From the NCBI GenBank assembly GCA_964565645.1, contig CAZMFQ010000004.1:124001-188000 (forward strand): a stretch of 64,000 nucleotides of DNA, written 5' to 3'. Shown here piece after piece: positions 24,401 to 31,736 of the stretch. The notes beneath the pieces are model-generated. The model did no database searches. It saw nothing but the letters and a program-made list of their open reading frames with translations, and was not told the origin of the DNA. Both the position numbers and the translations under genes were made by a program. The first letter of the stretch is position 1. Every line of letters starts with the position of its first letter. This stretch comes from JAHIQC01 sp964565645. Lineage in GTDB: Bacteria > Actinomycetota > Coriobacteriia > Anaerosomatales > JAHIQC01.

Positions 24401-24837
24401 CCGTCCATGTAGGAGGCGCCGGTGATGTGGGTCTCGACGCCGAGGGTCATGTCGTAGACGTAGACCTCCGGGTAGTAGACGTAGTACGGGATGCCGCCCA
24501 TCGAGTACTGCGTGCCCTTGCGGCGGTCGAAGAACGTGATGCGGTCGCCGTCGATGCTCGGCCAGAACTGCTCGGCCGGATGCGTGGTGATCCGACTCTC
24601 CACTCCGGTGGCCAGATCGAACAGGTAGATGTCTCGGTTGCCATTGCGCAGCGAGTCGTAGACCACGTGATCGCCGTCGATGGCGATATGTGCGCGGTCG
24701 TACGTATCGTTGGTGAGCTTCTCGGTGGTCACGGAAACCGCCATCGCCGAGGAAGGCGATGCGAGAACCCCCGAAATGATCGCCAGAAGACACGCGCAAA
24801 GAAGCGCGCGCGAAGCGTGCCGGACGCCACTGCCCAT
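20452..24837 (-). CDS. Exported beta-propeller/multihaem c-type cytochrome fusion
   Basis: 1461 residues. A signal peptide ends near SSAMA. Residues about 35-370 form a TolB/WD40-like beta-propeller (repeats such as HVVYDSLRNGNRDIYLFDL and DRVVWCDYEAD). Residues 374-800 are OmpL47/Ig-like repeats (DSAGNSS, VGNREATQT). From residue about 831 I count 17 CXXCH motifs plus CDNAACH, CGAACH and CASAACH. The shared cassette closes the protein, which ends CRSCHADRTVTHW. ATG 24837 is preferred over the upstream GTG because AGGGGTAGGG precedes it. It is probably a cell-surface electron-transfer protein. The tocopherol-cyclase-like gene follows closely. Confidence 0.92.
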   Translation of the reverse strand: MGSGVRHASRALLCACLLAIISGVLASPSSAMAVSVTTEKLTNDTYDRAHIAIDGDHVVYDSLRNGNRDIYLFDLATGVESRITTHPAEQFWPSIDGDRITFFDRRKGTQYSMGGIPYYVYYPEVYVYDMTLGVETHITGASYMDGGWPWNAPGEGPLIEGDRVVWCDYEADSDSSDVYIYDIIDRDITQVSSPKQSGDYMSPKDHRVSVSGDRVMFYADDYFRSSGSSWWSAPAKAYIYDLNTTALTPFTPNRAGEPFEPKLWGDRVLGRERDATFYGTWEDAVVYDATTQARTPVAISTAPEYPVDIWGDRAIWRNAQTGRKYLADLNSGVNNVWQLPSDAATGTVRISGDNIVWTDSSADLSVGRIVEDQAPVTTSNIPEGWSAGPVSVTLSATCADGVAATYYRIGEGAAQTYSTPFSVSAEGRTRIRYWSESSTGKIEGLTEEWVRIDSAAPVVVPHTGVPNQYGGEVLDDSWIASNATEKWRTLWLKLYLQPEDISGSAVHYRINNGPEVAISGAEPVYFDSATDGSKRVEFWAIDSAGNSSAHQTIYLNFDGANPVTTTTAASAWRAAPFQVSLSATDTTSGLAHTYYKTSTNGSSWDTTSTYTGTPITFDQEGPRFLKYWSVDVAGRVETAKTINVGIDRTAPHTTTDAYQSWNSYGDYFAFYSSDTMSGVASTWYRVNGGPAQQVTLGQDQLVSAEGDNLIEFWSYDAVGNREATQTAHIRVDTGGPTVSSNIPDTWPAEGFTVEIYAEDSGSGVKEIHYQINGRNGAPSQGDTIYTGPFWVPGGEMEVTYWAIDNVGYTSSYQTDGDLWGGMHTSTTDFAVCGSCHSNQLPEEHEYVSNCGTCHSPDYRRHEPAMCVGCHSFPLPGYYTYQPGSPNHSGCESCHAPGWAPPEFLGHQPEQCMSCHAGFWGQERVYEPEMWGYPHTGCESCHGFPVPLTPVQRSVALGEKMCESCHGWGLHPDYWGKHQTTTDMTTCSSCHQSNLVSAHPDCATCHTNPNATVKSAMTNHRTDCAACHAANHPHPAGDVSALANGQRACSVCHSSDIIAEHSKSTSAGHEDPCDTCHASGGPRQAMGGASWDGQCDNAACHGEGTGREVHANYCLACHDQAQADFSVAKTAFPDVAPVDRETACKACHAPGLVGTHPYHQAGANCGAACHPEWGTSLSSATPAYTDPSSGASFGSAESKATQPALLHTIHATSRWPGSLEFASSACASCHAVAACSACHAGAVPATHGEHSSSDQTGNPAWRGRVAHGVTGGDQTQRSSFTDSNQCASAACHDLAGTAAKRPHAVEDYNHAIGGNPDDPTVANTAVTLAGTWRYRASVRYSGGRMSYANLSGAALEASFTGERIEVISDKDPYRGIAEVYIDGALAGTFDGYAPTTRYQAVVFSADVAPGSHTISIRPLGNKSTSSRGTFVVVDAFRVYSDLPGSIAPECRSCHADRTVTHW

Positions 24838-24880
24838 TGCCCTACCCCTCACCGGTTCCCTGAGCCCCTGCTGCAGGTCG

Positions 24881-24905
24881 TTCGCCGGGGCCCCAAACCG
24901 GCGAA
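24881..24905 (-). promoter_or_regulatory. Inverted repeat in the leader of the beta-propeller cytochrome gene
   Basis: TTCGCCGG and CCGGCGAA form a perfect eight-base stem around nine bases, about 45 bases upstream of the start codon. It could be an operator or leader hairpin. A c-di-GMP (GEMM-I) riboswitch, common before cytochrome genes in other bacteria, was not recognisable. Confidence 0.4.
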
Positions 24906-25024
24906 TATCGCATGCCGAGGACGGTGTGTCCCTGTCGCGTCCTCGAGCATCTGAACTCTAACCGCCACCTCGTCCGTGCGCAAACGAACATCGGTGAACG
25001 GCGCAGTACCCACCGGTCGGGCGC

Positions 25025-25044
25025 AGGCCCCGTTTCGGGGGCCT
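25025..25044 (-). terminator. Hairpin terminator after the Ig/multihaem cytochrome gene
   Basis: AGGCCCC and GGGGCCT pair around GTTTCG just beyond the stop codon of the 25052-28741 gene. There is no long U-tract, but the position directly after the stop makes termination the best reading. Confidence 0.6.
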
Positions 25045-25051
25045 GTCGACC

Positions 25052-26035
25052 CTACCAGTGCGTGACCGTTCGATCCGCGTGACAACTCGCACACTCCGGC
25101 ACGTAGAGCTGCGGCAGTGACGAGTAGACGCGGAACGCATCGACGACCACGAAAGCGCCCCTCGCTGAAACACTTCTCTGCCCGGTCGGGCGCACTGTGA
25201 CGGTGTGCGTGCCGGGATCGACATCGGTGCTGAACACCACGACCTGGTAGCGCGTGGTCGGCGCGTAGCCGTCGAAGGAGCCGACCACGACGCCGTCGAC
25301 GAGCACCTCGGCCTGCCCACGGTAGGGATCCATGTCGGAGACGATCTCGAGACGCTCACCGGCCACCGTGGCCGAAAGCGAGGCGCCCGCGACGTTGGCG
25401 TAGCTCATGCGCCCTCCGCTGTAGCGATTGGAAGCACGCCAGCGCCAGGTGCCCGCCACCGAGACGGCGGTGTTGGTGCCGGCCGGGTCGTCGGGGTTCA
25501 CGCCGGCGGTGTAGTTGTAGTCCTCGACCGCATCAGGGGCCGAGGCCTTGGAGTCGACGAGGTCGTGGCAGCCCTGCGAGGCGCACTGCACGGAGTCCGT
25601 GTAGGCGGTGCGCTGGGTCTGGTCGCCGCCTGTCACACCGTAGGATACAAGCCCCCGCCATGCGGGGTTGGCGTCCTGGTCGCTCGCCGAGTGCTCGGCG
25701 TGCGTCGAGGGGATCGCGCCGGTGTGGCACGCCGTGCACGCGGCGGTCGCATGGCAGCTCGAACACGCGCTCTGGGGAAACGCGAGAGAGGCAGGCCAGC
25801 GCGGGTTGGCGTGGATGGTGTGCAGGACCGCAGCCGGCGTGCTCTTGGAGCCCGCGGTCGCGAACGAGGCGCCCGAGACCGGATCGGTATACAGCGGTGT
25901 GGCCGAGGAGAGCGAGTTGCCCCAACCGGGATGGCAGGCCGTACCGCAGTTCGCACCGATCTGGTGGTACGGGTGCGTGCCCACGAGTCCCGGAGCGTGG
26001 CAGGCCTTGCAGGCGCTGTCGCGGTTCACGTCGTC
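25052..26035 (-). repeat. Shared haem/beta-sandwich cassette, copy 3
   Basis: About 325 residues from CKACHAPGLVGTHPYHQ to the C-terminal ASCHADRTVTHW; the last eight residues are identical to copy 2. Confidence 0.85.
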
Positions 26036-28741
26036 GACGGCCGGGAACGCGGTCTTTGCGACCGAGAAGTCGGGCTGGGAGACATCGTGGCACGCGAAGC
26101 AGTAGTTGGTGTGCACCCGGCGGGCGGTATCGGCCTGCGAGTGGCAACCGTCCGTGTCGCACGTCCGGTCCCAGGCGCCGACGATGGAGTCGCGCGCCCC
26201 TCCGGGGGCGTGGCACGCGTCGCACGCGTCGGCCGCGCTCGAGGACGTGGACTTGAGGTGCTCGAGGGTGAGATTCGTGTGGCACACCGAGCACTGCGGA
26301 CCCGCGGGCTGCGCGCTCGCGGACAGATCGGGCTCCTCGTGATGGGGATCTCCCTGCCCGTGGCATGCGTAGCAGCTGGTGTCGTGGTTGGCGATGGCGG
26401 TCTTGACCGCGCTGTCCTCGTTCACGTGGCAGCTCGCGCACTGGTTCTTGAACGGCGAGTCCGCCGGGTACTTCGCGTGCTCCGTGACGAGGTTGAGATC
26501 GTGGCACGGGGAGCACTCCGTCAACTCGCTTTCATGGGCCGTCGCCGGAGATGTCTCATGCCGAGGAATCTGCGTCCAGTCGGGATTGGTATGGCACCAC
26601 ACGCAGTTCGAGACACTCGAGGCCGGATGCGTGTATGACGACCCGTGACAGTCGTAGCACGGGCCGAGCGGTGCGTAGCGGTTGGACTCATGTGGGTCGT
26701 AGAGCGGGTCGTCGGCATGGCAGCCACTGCAGTTCGTGAACGGGTGAGCGCCGGGGTAGACGGGGTGGCATGCCGTGCAACTGCCGGAGTCGGACATGGC
26801 CGGCAGTGCGACCACGGTGAAGGACCACGAGAGGCTCTTGGTGTTGCCCGCGGCGTCCCAGACGTCGGCGACCACGTTGTGCGTGCTGTTGTTGGCGAAG
26901 TCCGAAGTAGGAGTGAACCTGAAGATGGCCTGGTCCACCGGACCGTCGAACACCGTCACCCCGTCGAGCCTGAAGTGAAGATGCTGCTGCCCGGGAGCGT
27001 TGTCGTCGACCATCACCCCGATCTGCGGTCGCGGCACGTGCGCCGGAGCCGCGACGGTCGGGTACTCGCCTGTCAGTGTCGGCAAGATCTGTGTCTGGAA
27101 AGACCACGTGTCTTCCGTGACCACACCGGCATTGCTCAGCACGACCACCCTCACCGTGTGCGGCCCATCGAGGTTCGTGAAGTAGGCGGGATTCACCGTC
27201 ACGAAGTGAGTCGTCCCGGAGTACACGTTCGATGTGTGGGCCACCCGCGTGCCATCGATGTACACGAAGATGTTGGTCCGGGTGACCGCACTCGGGCTTG
27301 CCACGGTGAACCTCATGGTCGGGTAGCTCGTCACCGTGGAGCCTGCTGCGGGGGTCCGACTCGAGAATGTCGCCTGGCTTCCGGCCGCGTACTTGATGGC
27401 GAACGACCACTCGTACGTCGCCATACCTCCGCCAAGGATGTCGGCCTCGAGCCGCACGGTGTGCGAGCCTTCGAGCAAGAGCCCGCTCTGGGCGGAGATC
27501 GTCGCCGAGGTCCAATCGTCGACGACCCAGATCGCCTCGCAATCGGGGTCTTCAAGATGGCCGACCCAGTCGACAGTGGCCGCAACCGGCACACCGTCGA
27601 TCCACATCCGAGCGGGACTGAGGATCTCGGCCCCCGCGTCAAGGAACACACTGACCTGACCCGGGGACCCGGTGATCGTCGTACCTGCCGAGGGCGAGAC
27701 CGATGTGAACAGCACCGCGTCGTTGAACTCCCAACTCAGAGTCGACGTGTTGCCTACGGCGTCGGTCACGGTCGCCGTCGCCACGTGGTTCACTCCCGAC
27801 GCGAGGTCGAACGTGGGCGTCCACCTGAACGCGCCCTGATTCGTTTGAGCGTTGTAGACCTCGGTCCCGTCCAACACAAGCCTGACGCCGAGTTGCCCGG
27901 GCGTGTTGTCGGCGATAGTCAGGCCGATCTGCGGCCGGGGACCTGCGTACGAAAGACCACCGGCCGGAACAGGTGCGGAAAGCGTCGGTTTGATCTGAGT
28001 GTTGAACGTCCAGATGCTGTCGGTATACCGTCCGACATTGTCCAGAACCTCCAGGCGCGCGGTATGCGTGCCCTCGCTCGATGCGATCGTCGGCGTGTAG
28101 GCATACACACTGCCGCCGCCGCCCGCCACACTGAACGTCGTCTGCGCCACGCCATCCAGGTAGAACTTGACAGCTCCAAGCGGGCGGCCACTCGCGGGAC
28201 CTACCCACGACTGCAGCGGGGCGGGCGCCGTGATAGACGCGCCGGGGGCGGGACTGCGGGACCAGAAGGTCGCTGCGGTATCGGGTGTGTAGGCGATCGT
28301 GAACGTCCAGGAGTAGGTCGATGTTCCCGAGGACTGGGTCCTCACGGTCACCTCGACGGTGTAGGTGCCCTCGCGAAGACTCGACGGCGTGGAGACCGTC
28401 GCAGCCGTCCAATCGCTGACGACCCAGTTCTCCTCGCAATCGGGGTCTGCCCAGTAGCCGGGATAGTCCAACGTCACGGGCACGGGTGTGCCGTTGATGG
28501 TCATCGTCGTGGTGCCGAGGATCATAGACGTGTCGTCGGCGTACACGCTCACGTATGCCGGGCTGCCCGGCACGGTCGTATCGGCCGCCGGTGTGACCGC
28601 CGTGAAGGTGGTGGCAGCGAGAGCACGGCCGGGCGATGCGAGGAGTATGCCGCAGCACGTGGCGACGCCGGCCGCGACGAGCGCGACACGCAGCAGAGCC
28701 ACGCGCCCGCACGGTCCTCTATCGGTCCTGCCCGAACCCAT
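25052..28741 (-). CDS. Exported Ig-repeat/multihaem c-type cytochrome
   Basis: 1229 residues with a signal peptide to about residue 43. Residues 44-640 are Ig-like beta domains organised as two copies of a unit of about 300 residues (compare DPDCEENWVVSDWT with DPDCEAIWVVDDWT). From about residue 652 I count 14 CXXCH motifs plus CDTDGCH, CGTACH and CASQGCH; the shared cassette fills the C-terminus, ending CASCHADRTVTHW. Bis-His ligation is suggested by many extra His (HPYHQ, HTIHANPRW). It lies 44 bases after the substrate-binding lipoprotein gene, so the small cytochrome, lipoprotein and this cytochrome probably form one operon. Probably surface electron transfer. Confidence 0.92.
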   Translation of the reverse strand: MGSGRTDRGPCGRVALLRVALVAAGVATCCGILLASPGRALAATTFTAVTPAADTTVPGSPAYVSVYADDTSMILGTTTMTINGTPVPVTLDYPGYWADPDCEENWVVSDWTAATVSTPSSLREGTYTVEVTVRTQSSGTSTYSWTFTIAYTPDTAATFWSRSPAPGASITAPAPLQSWVGPASGRPLGAVKFYLDGVAQTTFSVAGGGGSVYAYTPTIASSEGTHTARLEVLDNVGRYTDSIWTFNTQIKPTLSAPVPAGGLSYAGPRPQIGLTIADNTPGQLGVRLVLDGTEVYNAQTNQGAFRWTPTFDLASGVNHVATATVTDAVGNTSTLSWEFNDAVLFTSVSPSAGTTITGSPGQVSVFLDAGAEILSPARMWIDGVPVAATVDWVGHLEDPDCEAIWVVDDWTSATISAQSGLLLEGSHTVRLEADILGGGMATYEWSFAIKYAAGSQATFSSRTPAAGSTVTSYPTMRFTVASPSAVTRTNIFVYIDGTRVAHTSNVYSGTTHFVTVNPAYFTNLDGPHTVRVVVLSNAGVVTEDTWSFQTQILPTLTGEYPTVAAPAHVPRPQIGVMVDDNAPGQQHLHFRLDGVTVFDGPVDQAIFRFTPTSDFANNSTHNVVADVWDAAGNTKSLSWSFTVVALPAMSDSGSCTACHPVYPGAHPFTNCSGCHADDPLYDPHESNRYAPLGPCYDCHGSSYTHPASSVSNCVWCHTNPDWTQIPRHETSPATAHESELTECSPCHDLNLVTEHAKYPADSPFKNQCASCHVNEDSAVKTAIANHDTSCYACHGQGDPHHEEPDLSASAQPAGPQCSVCHTNLTLEHLKSTSSSAADACDACHAPGGARDSIVGAWDRTCDTDGCHSQADTARRVHTNYCFACHDVSQPDFSVAKTAFPAVDDVNRDSACKACHAPGLVGTHPYHQIGANCGTACHPGWGNSLSSATPLYTDPVSGASFATAGSKSTPAAVLHTIHANPRWPASLAFPQSACSSCHATAACTACHTGAIPSTHAEHSASDQDANPAWRGLVSYGVTGGDQTQRTAYTDSVQCASQGCHDLVDSKASAPDAVEDYNYTAGVNPDDPAGTNTAVSVAGTWRWRASNRYSGGRMSYANVAGASLSATVAGERLEIVSDMDPYRGQAEVLVDGVVVGSFDGYAPTTRYQVVVFSTDVDPGTHTVTVRPTGQRSVSARGAFVVVDAFRVYSSLPQLYVPECASCHADRTVTHW

Positions 28742-28785
28742 GCCCGCTCACCTCCGCCGACTCGCCCGTCGGCCGCCACCCGGTC

Positions 28786-30048
28786 CTACTTCGTCGCCGC
28801 CGCCTGCGGCTGCTCGTCATGCGCCTTGAGCACCTTGTCGTATCGGTCGAGCGCCAACAGCCGCGACGAGTCGACCGACCCGCCCCACTGCCAGCCGTCG
28901 GTCTCGTCGAGATATGCGAAACAATCGCCCAGGAGCTTTGCGTCGATGCGCTGCTCGGGCCTCATGCCGCCGAGCATCAGCTCGAACGTGGCCAGGTCGG
29001 GCATGATGCGCTGGGCCGCGACGGTGGTCTCCTGCGAGCGGAAGTAGCCGTTCCACGAGTCCATGAGCACCTGGTCGAGTTCGGCCACAGGCATCTGCTC
29101 GGCGAGCTTGTTGCCCTGGTAGTGGGCTTCGAGGAAGGCGTCGACCACGTCGGGCCGCTCCTCGAGTACGCTGCGTTCGACCGTGAGGATCGTGTAGTTG
29201 GGCGTGTAGCCCACGTCGGTGAAGTCGCTCACGACGTGCGAGCCGGTCCGCAGGAAGCGGTCCTTGACGATCGAGAGCACCACGACCGCGTCGTACTTCC
29301 CGTCGAGGTAGCCGTTGAGATCGTCGGCGCTGGCGCCCGTCGAGAAGCGAATATCGCCTTCCCCGTCGCCGAGCTTCAGGCCCTCCTGTTCGGCCGCCGC
29401 GCGCATGAGCACGATCCGCGCGGGGTTGTTCTCGAGCCCGGCGACCGTACGGCCCGCCAGGTCGGCGACCGACTGGATCTCGGGGTCCTTGGTGATCAGC
29501 GTGTATCCGGCGCCCGCCGTGCTGCCCGCAAGCGCCACATACTGCAGGCCGCCGGCGCCACCCTGGTTGTCGTTGGTGCGGCAGTAATCGGTGAACACCG
29601 CGTACGGCATGTACACGAACGCCCACTTCGAGCGCTGCAGCGCGTGGAACGTGCGGGCGGGGATCTCGATCTTCTCGATCGCGGGCTTCACTCCGACCTT
29701 CGCGAGCTCCTTGGTGTACAGGCCGCTCTTCTCCTCGCCAAGCAGAAGCTGCGGGGACTGCGACGGGCTCATGATCAGGCAGACCGGCCAGGTCTCGTCC
29801 TCAAGGGTCCAGTCGCGGGTGGTGTCGTAGCCGGTGTCCGGATCGACGTAGGTCGGCAGCGTCGGATCGAGCTCGTAGGCGGAGTCCGGCAGCGCGTTCG
29901 CGTCGCGCCCCGCCGAGGAGTCGCTTCCCTCATCGCTCGTGGCCGAGGTGCAGCCGGTGATGACGACCGCACTCAGGAGCGCGGCGCACATCAGTGCGCG
30001 CAGCACCCGCGTGCCGCCCAAAGAGCCTTTCCGTACCGTCACTCGCAC
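28786..30048 (-). CDS. NMT1/THI5-type substrate-binding lipoprotein
   Basis: 420 residues. A signal sequence with lipobox VVITGC (Cys 33) predicts lipid anchoring to the membrane's outer face. The mature part shows a periplasmic-binding fold: KWAFVYMPYAVF, the GYTLITKDPEIQSVADLAGRTVAGLENNPA segment, DLNGYLDGKYDAVVV and TPNYTILTVERSVLEERPDVVDAFLEAH, as in nitrate/sulphonate/pyrimidine-type ABC binding proteins. No permease or ATPase gene is adjacent; instead the gene sits between two multihaem cytochrome genes (45 and 44 bases away). It may feed a distant transporter or bind a small ligand for the cytochrome system; the ligand is unknown. Confidence 0.85.
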   Translation of the reverse strand: MRVTVRKGSLGGTRVLRALMCAALLSAVVITGCTSATSDEGSDSSAGRDANALPDSAYELDPTLPTYVDPDTGYDTTRDWTLEDETWPVCLIMSPSQSPQLLLGEEKSGLYTKELAKVGVKPAIEKIEIPARTFHALQRSKWAFVYMPYAVFTDYCRTNDNQGGAGGLQYVALAGSTAGAGYTLITKDPEIQSVADLAGRTVAGLENNPARIVLMRAAAEQEGLKLGDGEGDIRFSTGASADDLNGYLDGKYDAVVVLSIVKDRFLRTGSHVVSDFTDVGYTPNYTILTVERSVLEERPDVVDAFLEAHYQGNKLAEQMPVAELDQVLMDSWNGYFRSQETTVAAQRIMPDLATFELMLGGMRPEQRIDAKLLGDCFAYLDETDGWQWGGSVDSSRLLALDRYDKVLKAHDEQPQAAATK

Positions 30049-30093
30049 CTTCTACCATCCGATCTTGTCTTGGGCCGGGATGCCGGCTCATCG

Positions 30094-31075
30094 TCAGTGC
30101 GTCGCGATCCGATCCGCGTGACAACTCGAGCAGGCGGGCACGACCGTCTCGGGCAACTCCTCGTAGACCCGGAACCCGTCGATGACCACGAACGTACCGC
30201 GCGCCGAGGAGCTCTTGGCGCCCGTCGGGTACACGGTGATGGTGTGCTCGCCGGCGGGCAGGTCAGCGCTGAACACGACCGCCTGGACGACCGAGGTCGG
30301 CGCATACGTATCGATGGTCCCGTAGGAGACGCCGTCGATCCATACCGTCGCCGTACCGCGGTAGGGGTCGCGCTCGGAGACGATCTCGATGCGCTCGCCC
30401 GCAAACGTCGCGCTCAGACTCGTCCCCGCCGTGTTCGCGTAGCTCATGCGTCCACCTGAGTAGCGGCTCGACGCACGGTAGCGCCACAAGCCGGTCGCGG
30501 TGATCGCCGCGTTCACCGCGCTCGGATCGTCGGGGTCGCCGCCGGCCGCGTGGTTGTAGTCCTCGATATCCCTGGATGTCGTCGCCGCCGAACGGGCGAT
30601 GTCATGGCAGCCCGCCGAGGAGCATTGCACCGAGTCCACGAACGCCGTGTGCTGGCTCTGGTCGCCGTCGACCACGCCGTAGCCGACAAGACCCGACCAC
30701 GCCGGGTTCGCGTCCTGGTCCGAGCCCGAGTGGCCTGCGTGGGTCGCCGGGATGGCACCGGTGTGACAGGCCCCGCAGGCGGCCGTCGCGTGACAGCTCG
30801 CGCACGCGCTCCCGGGTGTGTCGACGCCGGCGGGCCAGCGAGGGTTGGCGTGGATCGTGTGCAGCAGCGCGGCCGAAGTCTCCTTGGAGCCGGCGGCGGC
30901 GAACGAGGCGCCGGAACCGGGATCGGTGTAGAGCGGGGTGGCCGACGCGAGTGAACGACCCCAAGTGGGATGACACGCCGAACCGCAGTTCGAACCGATC
31001 TGATGGTATGGATGCGTGCCCACGAGCCCGGGAGCGTGACATGCCTTGCAGGCGGTGTCGCGATCGACGGGGTCG
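30094..31075 (-). repeat. Shared haem/beta-sandwich cassette, copy 4
   Basis: The cassette forms most of this small cytochrome. The order CKACHAPG, HPYHQIG, CX3CH, HTIHANPRWPA, CASCH, CGACH, CX4CH, DIEDYNHA, YSGGRMSYAN and SCHAD is kept. Confidence 0.85.
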
Positions 31076-31479
31076 ATCGGCGTGAAACTCACCTTGCTCG
31101 TGGCAAAGTCCGGTTGAGAGACGTCATGACACGCGAGGCAGTAGGTCTTGTGCACGGGCGGCGCGTTCCCACCCACCGCGTGGCATACCGGGTCCGAGCA
31201 GGTGCCGTCCCAGTTGCCCGCAAGGATGACGTAGAGATCGTGTGCTCGGTCGTGGCATGTCCGGCAGCCGGCACCCGCGGTGCTCGCCGTAGGCTTCGTG
31301 TGTTCGGGGGCGAGATCGCCGGTGTGGCAGACGGAGCACTGGACCTCGCCGTTGGCGTAGCCGGAAACGTCCGCCACATGACTCGCGAAAGCCACAGACG
31401 GCGCGCACAGGACACAGGACAGCGCAAGGATCATCGAGGCGCAGCTCAGGTGCGCACGACGAAGGAGCAGAAACGACAC
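30094..31479 (-). CDS. Exported multihaem c-type cytochrome, minimal form
   Basis: 461 residues, signal peptide ending SVAFA-S. It contains 7 CXXCH motifs (CSVCH, CRTCH, CLACH, CKACH, CASCH, CGACH, CSSCH) plus CSDPVCH, CGSACH and CSSAGCH, and is little more than the conserved cassette with a four-motif N-terminal extension. It ends SCHADRIATH, lacking the final Trp of its paralogues. GTG 31479 is preceded by GGGAGG at eight bases. First gene of the putative operon with the lipoprotein and the 1229-residue cytochrome. It may be the ancestral unit from which the large fusions grew, by inference. Confidence 0.92.
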   Translation of the reverse strand: MSFLLLRRAHLSCASMILALSCVLCAPSVAFASHVADVSGYANGEVQCSVCHTGDLAPEHTKPTASTAGAGCRTCHDRAHDLYVILAGNWDGTCSDPVCHAVGGNAPPVHKTYCLACHDVSQPDFATSKVSFTPIDPVDRDTACKACHAPGLVGTHPYHQIGSNCGSACHPTWGRSLASATPLYTDPGSGASFAAAGSKETSAALLHTIHANPRWPAGVDTPGSACASCHATAACGACHTGAIPATHAGHSGSDQDANPAWSGLVGYGVVDGDQSQHTAFVDSVQCSSAGCHDIARSAATTSRDIEDYNHAAGGDPDDPSAVNAAITATGLWRYRASSRYSGGRMSYANTAGTSLSATFAGERIEIVSERDPYRGTATVWIDGVSYGTIDTYAPTSVVQAVVFSADLPAGEHTITVYPTGAKSSSARGTFVVIDGFRVYEELPETVVPACSSCHADRIATH

Positions 31480-31736
31480 CAGCAGGCCTCCCAGTCACAG
31501 TTCCGGCAAACCGTGAGAGGTCACACGCCCCAGGTTGTGCCTCACTTCACTAAGTCTACTCTTAGAAACCACCAACCGAGGGGTATTCGGGACGGGCGGC
31601 GGGATTGTGGGGTATGAGCGGCGCATTGGTATTCATGTTCGGTAGCGAACGGGCGCCCCACTTCTCGCCTCGGCGCATTTCTCGACGCAGAAGCGCGCGG
31701 TGGGATGCGCACGACCGACTTGGATACAATCCCCAT

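Noticed and set aside
24838..25051. c-di-GMP (GEMM-I) riboswitch before a cytochrome gene
   Set aside because: Expected from other cytochrome operons, but the conserved GEMM core and its two helices were not found in the cytochrome leaders I read.
31571..31736. Extension of the 31.7-kb membrane protein gene upstream to 31605
   Set aside because: The extra 44 residues are Arg/Ser-rich without a ribosome site, and the likely -10 box TACAAT lies inside them.
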